64,000 bases of DNA, taken from assembly GCF_000526375.1 (NCBI RefSeq), contig NZ_JAFY01000002.1, positions 434,001 through 498,000 on the forward strand, in the 5' to 3' direction. The notes under the pieces were generated by a model. That model saw only the letters and a list, made by a program, of their open reading frames with translations, made no database searches and was not told the origin of the DNA. This document shows, one piece after another, positions 58,880-64,000 of the stretch; the first letter of the stretch is position 1, and the number at the start of each line of letters is the position of its first letter. The DNA comes from Aminiphilus circumscriptus DSM 16581 (GTDB lineage: Bacteria > Synergistota > Synergistia > Synergistales > Aminiphilaceae). Both the position numbers and the translations under genes were made by a program.

Positions 58880-59703
58880 AGGTGCTGCGGCCCCGATGTG
58901 CCCTCGACTGCCCTGTGGAGGCGGAAGGTCTCGTTCCGGAGCGGCTCGCGGAGATGACGACGGAAGCACTCCTCCGGCTGCCTCTGGCGTACGGACGGTT
59001 TTCCGTTCCTCTCGGAGAGCTTTTCGACGTGGAGGCGGACGGCGCGGCGGATGCCGCGGTGGTGCTGGAGGGGGATTTTTCCCGGGTCAAGCGCATCGGG
59101 GAGAACATGGCCGGGGGCTCTCTTGAAATCCGTGGAAACGCTGGCATGCACCTTGGAGCGGGCATGTCCGGCGGGACGATCCGCGTTCTCGGCAACGTCG
59201 ATGCCTGGGCAGGTGCTATGATGTCCGGAGGGCGCATCGAGATCACCGGCAGTGCCGGTCCCTCCCTCGCGGGGGCCTACCCCGGGGAGACTCGGGGGAT
59301 GCGGGGCGGCATGGTCCTTGTCCGGGGGGATACGGGACTCCGGGCAGGCGAACGACTCCGCCGCGGCCTTATCGTTGTGGGAGGTTGCACCGGCGATTTT
59401 CCGGGGCTCGGCATGCTCGCAGGGACGCTTGTGGCCTTCGGTACGCTGGGCATCCGCGCCGGGGCTGGCTCGAAACGAGGCACCCTCGTGGCGCTGGGCG
59501 GTGCCCGAGGAGAGATGCTTCCCACCTACCGGGAGGCCTGTGCCTATCGGCCCGTCTTTCTGGACCGCCTTCTGCGTTTTCTGGAGCGGGAGGGGTTTCC
59601 CGTCACTGCGGAGCACCGGAGCGGTCGATTTCGGCGCTGGGTGGGCGACGCGAACGAGTTGGGAAAGGGGGAGATTCTTGTCCATGAAAAAGACCTGCAA
59701 TGA
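58876..59703 (+). CDS. fwdC: Formylmethanofuran dehydrogenase subunit C
   Basis: A 275-residue subunit with a right-handed parallel beta-helix built of Gly-rich GxxGGxI repeats (about 80-220), for example NMAGGSLEIRGNAGMHLGAG and MRGGMVLVRGDTG. Homologous to FwdC/FhcC and the C-terminal domain of glutamate synthase. It scaffolds FwdA and FwdB and anchors methanofuran. In methanogens it often lies beside fwdA/B; here it follows ftr. GTG 58876 has GGGAGGTG upstream and overlaps the ftr stop. Confidence 0.92.
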   Translation: MKVLRPRCALDCPVEAEGLVPERLAEMTTEALLRLPLAYGRFSVPLGELFDVEADGAADAAVVLEGDFSRVKRIGENMAGGSLEIRGNAGMHLGAGMSGGTIRVLGNVDAWAGAMMSGGRIEITGSAGPSLAGAYPGETRGMRGGMVLVRGDTGLRAGERLRRGLIVVGGCTGDFPGLGMLAGTLVAFGTLGIRAGAGSKRGTLVALGGARGEMLPTYREACAYRPVFLDRLLRFLEREGFPVTAEHRSGRFRRWVGDANELGKGEILVHEKDLQ

Positions 59704-60646
59704 ACGGAGCGTCGAAGTGGTCCGTCAGCTCGTGGAGGAAGCGGATGTCCTCGGCGTGGCGGTGCACCGCCTCGGAAACGGAACTCTGTGGATCGACTGC
59801 GGCATCGAGGTGGAAGGATCCCTGGAGGCGGGAAGACTCTACGCGCTCGCCTGCCTCGGAGGCATGGCGGACCTTCGGTTCGACACGTTCGATCTGGACG
59901 GGATCACCTGGCCCTCCCTCTCCGTCTCCGTGTCGCGTCCTCTGCTGGCCTGCCTGGGATGCCAGTACGCGGGGTGGAACATCGAGGTGAAGGGGACGTC
60001 GGGGACGTATCGGGCCATGGGATCGGGTCCGGGCAGAATGCGCGGTTCAAGGGAGCCGCTGCTGGACCGGTTCGGCCTGCGAGAGCGGACGGACGATGCG
60101 GTCCTCGCTCTGGAGACCCGAACGCCCCCCGACGAGGAGACGGCCACGGCCATCGCCTTTTCCTGCGCGGTCTCGCCGGGAAAGCTTGTGCTCCTCACGG
60201 CGCCCACGGCGAGCCTTGTGGGCTCGGTGCAGATCGCTTCCCGGGTGGTGGAGACGGGAATCCACAAGATGATCGAGGTGGACTTTCCCGTGGAGACGCT
60301 TTTCGCCGCAACGGGAACCTGTCCCATTCCGCCCCTCTGCGCGGACGATACCGAGGCCATGGGACGCACCAACGACGCGGTCCTCTACGGCGGCTCCGCC
60401 TGGTATGCCCTGCGCTCCGGAGAGGATCTGTCCGTTCCGGCGGAACGGCTTGCCTCGTCGAGTTCCCCCGACTTCGGTCTTCCCTTCCGGAAGATCGTCG
60501 AGCGCTACGAGGGGGATTTCTACAAGATGGATCCCCTGCTCTTCAGCCCCGCGGAGGTGGCGGTGAACGACCTGGCGACGGGAAGGACCTATTGCGCGGG
60601 ACAGATTCGTGCGGATCTGCTCCGGAAGGAGTGGCTCGGGTCGTGA
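59684..60646 (+). CDS. mch: Methenyltetrahydromethanopterin cyclohydrolase
   Basis: A 320-residue cyclohydrolase that converts methenyl-H4MPT to formyl-H4MPT. Family blocks are CLGCQYAGWNIEVKGT, ALGSGPGRM-like sequence (here AMGSGPGRMRG), LVLLTAPTASLVGSVQIASR, GTCPIPPLCADDTEAMGRTN and DAVLYGGSAWY. The ATG lies 20 nt inside fwdC. With mtdB, ftr and fwdABCD it completes the route between methylene-H4MPT and CO2. Confidence 0.95.
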   Translation: MKKTCNERSVEVVRQLVEEADVLGVAVHRLGNGTLWIDCGIEVEGSLEAGRLYALACLGGMADLRFDTFDLDGITWPSLSVSVSRPLLACLGCQYAGWNIEVKGTSGTYRAMGSGPGRMRGSREPLLDRFGLRERTDDAVLALETRTPPDEETATAIAFSCAVSPGKLVLLTAPTASLVGSVQIASRVVETGIHKMIEVDFPVETLFAATGTCPIPPLCADDTEAMGRTNDAVLYGGSAWYALRSGEDLSVPAERLASSSSPDFGLPFRKIVERYEGDFYKMDPLLFSPAEVAVNDLATGRTYCAGQIRADLLRKEWLGS

Positions 60647-61527
60647 GAGCGGCCCTCGTGGGCAACCCCGAGGGATGGCACGCAACCCAACTCGCGGCGG
60701 CGCTGGAGCGCCGGGGTGTCACGGTGAGCCGCTTTCCTGCCACGCGGCTCTCCGGCTCCATCGGCGCCTCTCCGGGTGCGTCCTCTCTCGGGGCATCCCT
60801 CGCTGACCAGGATCTCGTCCTGGTCCGGGCGATTCCTTCGGGCTCCCTGGAACAGGTGATCTTCAGGCTCGACATGTTGCACCTCCTCCGGCGCAGAGGC
60901 GTCCGGGTGGTCAACTCCCCGGAGGCGCTGGAGCGCTCGGTGGACAAGTTCACCACCAGCGCTCTGCTGGAGGAGGCGGGGATTCCCACACCCCGCACGG
61001 AGGTGACGGAGAATCTCGACGAGGCCCTGGCGTGCTTTCGAAGGCTCGGCGGGGACGTGGTGGTGAAGCCTCTTTTCGGCTCCGAGGGGAAGGGGATCGT
61101 CCGCCTCCGTGATTCCGAGACGGCATGGATGACCTTCCGCGCCCTGGATCTGGGGCGTTCCGTGTTCTATCTTCAGCAGTTCGTCCCCCACGGCAACGAG
61201 GACTTCCGCCTCTTCGTCGTGGGCGAAGAAGTGGCGGGCGCCATGGTCCGCCGCGGGGAGGACTGGCGCAGCAATCTCGCCCGGGGTGGCAGGGGGGAGC
61301 GCTTCGCTCCCGACGAGCATCTCCGGTCCCTGGCGATTCGGGCCGCCCGCGCCGTGGGTGCCTTCTACGCCGGAGTGGACATCCTTCCCGGTCCCGACGG
61401 TCCCCTGGTGGGAGAGGTGAACGGCATTCCGGGGTGGAAGGGGCTTGAGGCAGCCCTGGGGGTGTGCATGGCGGAGTTGTTGGTGGAGCGTCTTCTCGGC
61501 GCTTCCCTCCCCGGGGATGTGTCATGA
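60643..61527 (+). CDS. RimK-like ATP-grasp ligase of the H4MPT cluster
   Basis: A 294-residue ATP-grasp enzyme of the RimK/LysX kind. VNSPEALERSVDKFTTSALL (helix with the gatekeeper Lys), VVVKPLFGSEGKGIV (ATP grasp) and LVGEVNGIPGWKGLE (metal and ATP binding) are clear. Related proteins include MptN, which adds glutamate to tetrahydromethanopterin to make tetrahydrosarcinapterin, and orf9 of methylotroph clusters. A role in adding an amino acid to H4MPT or methanofuran is likely but not proven. GTG 60643 overlaps the mch stop. Confidence 0.83.
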   Translation: MRAALVGNPEGWHATQLAAALERRGVTVSRFPATRLSGSIGASPGASSLGASLADQDLVLVRAIPSGSLEQVIFRLDMLHLLRRRGVRVVNSPEALERSVDKFTTSALLEEAGIPTPRTEVTENLDEALACFRRLGGDVVVKPLFGSEGKGIVRLRDSETAWMTFRALDLGRSVFYLQQFVPHGNEDFRLFVVGEEVAGAMVRRGEDWRSNLARGGRGERFAPDEHLRSLAIRAARAVGAFYAGVDILPGPDGPLVGEVNGIPGWKGLEAALGVCMAELLVERLLGASLPGDVS

Positions 61528-62456
61528 AGGGCGGACGGACCCGGATGGAGGTAGTTCGCCACGTGGAGTTCGCCTGTCTTCTGGAGGTGGGGGCGCCCAA
61601 ACCGGGCAACGTGAACCGTTTCGCCGACTTCAGCGACGCCACCCTGGAGGATTTTCTCGTGAGCGCCGTCGCCGTGGGTGAAACCTTCCGGCGGATCCGG
61701 CGCTGGTCCGTGGGAACGCTGGTGCTTCGGGGCGTCACCGCGACCCGGCGTCTTACGGGGACCAACACGAACCTGGGCATGCTCCTTCTGCTGGCTCCTC
61801 TCGCCATGGGGGCTCTCGCCTCTCCCCGAGGAAAGCTGCGACAGGGCGTTCAAGAGGTGCTGCGCGGAACGGACGCGGAGGATGCCCGGCAGGTCTACGA
61901 GGCCATCCGGCGAGCCTCGCCGGGAGGACTCGGCAACGCTTCCGCCCACGACGTGACGGATAAGACAGCAGACCCTCCCTCGTTGTCGAAGGCCATGGAA
62001 GCCGCCGCGGAAAGGGATTCCGTGGCCCGTGAGCACGTTCGGGATTTTGAGTACACCTTCGGTCTCGTCCTGCCCGCGCTGCGCGGACACCTCGCCGCCG
62101 GAGCGGACCTGAGCGACGCGGTGGTGCGCACCTTTCTGCAGGTGCTCGCGGCCGTTCCCGACACGCTCATCGCCCGAAAGGCCGGAGACGAGGAGGCACG
62201 GCGCATCTCCCGCCTGGCGGCGGAGCTTTTCGCCGCCGCGCCTTCCGCCGCTGTCTCTCCGCTGGAGCGACCGTTCCTCCGGGAGTTCGATGCCCTTCTC
62301 CGCTCCGGAGGAAACCGGACCAATCCCGGGACCACTGCGGACCTGATCGCGGCGGGACTCTTTTGCCTTCTCTCGGAGAATCCCGGCGGGCGGGACGAAA
62401 CGGTGCTGCGCTTTCGCAGGAGCGCCACCGGAGAGGAGTTCCTGCAGGTGCAATAA
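61524..62456 (+). CDS. Triphosphoribosyl-dephospho-CoA synthase (CitG)-like protein
   Basis: A 310-residue all-helical protein of the CitG/MdcB family (COG1767). CLLEVGAPKPGNVNRFAD, LTGTNTNLGMLLLLAPLA and NPGTTADLIAAGLF match the nucleotide-binding motifs. In citrate lyase systems CitG makes the prosthetic-group precursor, but homologues in H4MPT clusters of methylotrophs and methanogens are thought to act in C1-cofactor synthesis (an ATP-dependent ribosyl or phosphoribosyl transfer). No citrate-lyase genes are near. Last gene of the operon; ATGA overlap with the preceding ligase. Confidence 0.83.
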   Translation: MKGGRTRMEVVRHVEFACLLEVGAPKPGNVNRFADFSDATLEDFLVSAVAVGETFRRIRRWSVGTLVLRGVTATRRLTGTNTNLGMLLLLAPLAMGALASPRGKLRQGVQEVLRGTDAEDARQVYEAIRRASPGGLGNASAHDVTDKTADPPSLSKAMEAAAERDSVAREHVRDFEYTFGLVLPALRGHLAAGADLSDAVVRTFLQVLAAVPDTLIARKAGDEEARRISRLAAELFAAAPSAAVSPLERPFLREFDALLRSGGNRTNPGTTADLIAAGLFCLLSENPGGRDETVLRFRRSATGEEFLQVQ

Positions 62457-62478
62457 AAAAGCGCCCCCGCGGGGGCGC
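62455..62478 (-). terminator. Rho-independent terminator between convergent citG-like and cysteine desulfidase genes
   Basis: A perfect GCGCCCCC-GC-GGGGGCGC palindrome (62461-62478). On the minus strand it is followed by TTTTTT, terminating the gene at 62557-63840. On the plus strand no T-run follows, but the hairpin may still end the C1 operon. The A-run overlaps the citG-like stop codon. Confidence 0.82.
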
Positions 62479-62556
62479 GCACACTGAAAAACGGACAGAT
62501 CGCCCCGGTGCTTCGGAAGCCATCGGGGTGGTTCATAAGACGCACGCGAAGTCGCC

Positions 62557-63840
62557 TCACGCGCCGGTGATGATCTGCAGGATCACCTCGTCCGTGTCCT
62601 TCATGCCGGTGGTGCTGATGCGTCCGAGATGGCGGATGCTCTCCTCCGCGCTGGAGACGACGATGCCGTTCTTGCCGCTCATGGCCACGCCCTTTTCGGC
62701 GAGGAGCGCCGCGAGAAGGGCCTCTCCCGCGGAGGTGGCGATCTTCAGCGCGCAGTCGTGCTTGGCCCCGTCGCAGAGCAGCCCCGCGAGGTTGCCGAGC
62801 ATCATGTTGATCGCCGCTGCGATGGCGTCGTCGTCGCCGCCGAGCATCCAGGTCATTCCCGCGGCGGCTCCCGTTCCGGCGGCCACGGCGCAGCCGCAGA
62901 CCGGCGAGAGCCGTCCCGTGAAGTTCTTGATGTAGAGCGTCACCAGGTGACTGAAGGCCAGCCCCCTCACGAGAACCTCTTCGCCCAACCCCCGGGCGTC
63001 CGCAAGGACCTTCAGCGGAACGACGGCGGTGATGCCGTGGTTGCCGCTTCCCGCGCTGCTCATCACCGGAAGGGGAACGCCTCCCATGCGGGCGTCCGTG
63101 GCGGCGGCGGCGACCATGCGGACCTTGCAGAGCAGGCTGTCCTCGATGACCCCCTCCTGCAGCAGCTCCCGGAAGGACCTCCCGATACCGAGTCCGGCCC
63201 CGAGACGGAGCCCCTCCTCGGCCATGGCCATGTTCATGGTCACGCCCTCCAGCAGAAATCGCAGCTCCTCCGGAGGAATCTCCCCGATCTCCCGGCGGAG
63301 CTCCGCCAGGGAGAGGCACGTCACGTCGAAGTCGTCTCCGGAATTGCCGGAAGCGCCGCTTTCCGCGCACCGAGCCGACGCGAAGACGATCTCGCCGTTG
63401 TGCGTGATGCGAACCACCTCGTCGTGTCTGTTCGCGATGACCGCCTCGGCCGCGTCCGTGGCCGTCTCGACCGTGGCTGACACGTACACGCCGGTCTTGT
63501 CCCGGTCGAAGCGGACCTCCACGAAGGGAAGCAGCTCCTCCGCCCGTTCGTAGTCCTCTTTCGAGCAGTTCTTCAGCACCTCCAGGCCGAGGTCCGGATT
63601 TCCTCCCGCGAAGGCGAGGGCCGCCGCGTAGGCGTTGCCCGTCTTGTCCGTTCCGGGGATGGTGACGCTGAAACCGTTCTTGTAGATGTTCGGGCTCACG
63701 ACGACGAGAATCCGCTCCGGTTTCCCCCGGACGAATTTTCGTGCGTTCGCCGTCGCCAGAGCGACGGCGATGGGTTCCGTACAGCCCACGGCGGGTTTCA
63801 CCTGTCTTCGCAGTGTCTGGAGCAGTTTCTCCCTGTACAT
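62557..63840 (-). CDS. cyuA: L-cysteine desulfidase / UPF0597 (serine dehydratase-like) family protein
   Basis: A 427-residue protein of the UPF0597 family, which includes the oxygen-sensitive Fe-S L-cysteine desulfidase (pyruvate, ammonia and sulfide from cysteine). It is related to the alpha domain of Fe-S L-serine dehydratase. Candidate cluster cysteines are Cys20 in VGCTEPIAVA, those in SPVCGCAVAAGTG and LLCDGAKHDCALK. SSAGSGNHGITAVVP and the C-terminal GISTTGMKDTDEVIL-like segment (here ISTTGMKDTDEVIL) are family hallmarks. AAAGGAGAG precedes the ATG. In an amino-acid-fermenting anaerobe it would degrade cysteine; other amino acids are possible. Confidence 0.88.
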   Translation of the reverse strand: MYREKLLQTLRRQVKPAVGCTEPIAVALATANARKFVRGKPERILVVVSPNIYKNGFSVTIPGTDKTGNAYAAALAFAGGNPDLGLEVLKNCSKEDYERAEELLPFVEVRFDRDKTGVYVSATVETATDAAEAVIANRHDEVVRITHNGEIVFASARCAESGASGNSGDDFDVTCLSLAELRREIGEIPPEELRFLLEGVTMNMAMAEEGLRLGAGLGIGRSFRELLQEGVIEDSLLCKVRMVAAAATDARMGGVPLPVMSSAGSGNHGITAVVPLKVLADARGLGEEVLVRGLAFSHLVTLYIKNFTGRLSPVCGCAVAAGTGAAAGMTWMLGGDDDAIAAAINMMLGNLAGLLCDGAKHDCALKIATSAGEALLAALLAEKGVAMSGKNGIVVSSAEESIRHLGRISTTGMKDTDEVILQIITGA

Positions 63841-64000
63841 GATGGGTGCTCTCTCCTTTGGGGACCGCCGAGAGGGAGACGAGGATCTCTCCTTTTCGAT
63901 GCGGACGCGGGGAAGATCGTTTTCCGAAAAGACAGAAAAGCAGTGCTGCTTTCGGAATCCAGAAGCAACAGTACCACATCTCGAAAGTCCTCTTCAAGGG

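Noticed and set aside
46218-62456. Methanogenesis or reverse methanogenesis locus
   Set aside because: No mcr, mtr, mer or hdr genes are seen; only the methylene-to-CO2 segment and cofactor synthesis are present.
61524-62456. Citrate lyase cofactor gene citG
   Set aside because: The fold matches, but there are no citrate-lyase genes nearby, and the homologue lies inside an H4MPT operon.
61895-63997. 700-codon minus-strand frame overlapping the cysteine desulfidase gene
   Set aside because: Arg/Gly-rich shadow in another frame; the desulfidase frame is the conserved one.
1-64000. CRISPR arrays, transposons, tRNA or rRNA genes
   Set aside because: Searched for by eye on both strands; no spaced repeats, transposase motifs, tRNA T-loops with cloverleaf or rRNA segments were found.

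Overview
The window is GC-rich bacterial chromosome that most likely comes from a member of the Synergistota (Synergistetes). The taxonomic evidence is a C-terminal sorting signal of the Synergist-CTERM type on the protein at 27337-28902, together with a repertoire that fits an anaerobe: superoxide reductase, a sodium-pump decarboxylase beta subunit, an Fe-S L-cysteine desulfidase homologue and a small 2[4Fe-4S] ferredoxin. The species cannot be named from the sequence. No rRNA, tRNA, CRISPR array, insertion sequence or prophage was seen.

Left third (1-19.7 kb): mixed metabolism and signalling. It holds RidA, a lactate-racemase-family protein (LarA), an oadB-mntP pair behind a manganese (yybP-ykoY) riboswitch with its own terminator, an anti-sigma factor, homoserine dehydrogenase, superoxide reductase, a K+ channel, a frameshifted exodeoxyribonuclease III, a PduX-like kinase, a low-molecular-weight phosphatase/arsenate reductase and a lytic transglycosylase. 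A four-gene two-component cluster follows, one kinase of which is frameshifted. Next come a PLP-dependent decarboxylase and thiC under a TPP riboswitch.

Phosphate block (19.8-26.8 kb): a complete pstSCAB-phoU-phoB-phoR set on the minus strand. It is preceded by a PhoB-box-like array of 7-nt repeats at 11-nt period, and a terminator-like hairpin lies between pstS and pstC.

Accessory block (27-33.6 kb): a ferredoxin, then a two-gene minus-strand operon. One gene encodes an 851-aa lipoprotein of unknown function. The other encodes a secreted protein whose predicted mature N-terminus is a ubiquitin fold very close in sequence to eukaryotic ubiquitin (47 of 72 aligned residues identical, counted by eye). 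A 2-hydroxyacid dehydrogenase and possible gene remnants follow.

Replication origin (33.6-41.5 kb): dnaA-dnaN-recF-mnmG-dciA on the minus strand. DnaA-box clusters lie on both sides of dnaA. A nitronate-monooxygenase-like gene follows dciA.

Right third (41.5-64 kb): a DHH phosphoesterase and YibE/F protein, then queD-like and folP genes, then the most notable system. At 46.2-62.5 kb lies a plus-strand operon for tetrahydromethanopterin (H4MPT)/methanofuran-linked C1 transfer. It is headed by a DUF2193-like gene. Fifteen further genes, each overlapping the next, encode mtdB, an ATP-grasp protein, fwdD, fwdB, fwdA, a folK-mptA fusion, a DmrB-like flavoprotein, a dihydropteroate-synthase-related protein, a DUF447 protein, mptG, ftr, fwdC, mch, a RimK-like ligase and a CitG-like protein. 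Together these would interconvert methylene-H4MPT and CO2 and make part of the cofactor. No methyl-coenzyme M genes are present, so this is not methanogenesis. fae and the methanofuran biosynthesis genes are not in the window. An L-cysteine desulfidase family gene ends the window on the minus strand.
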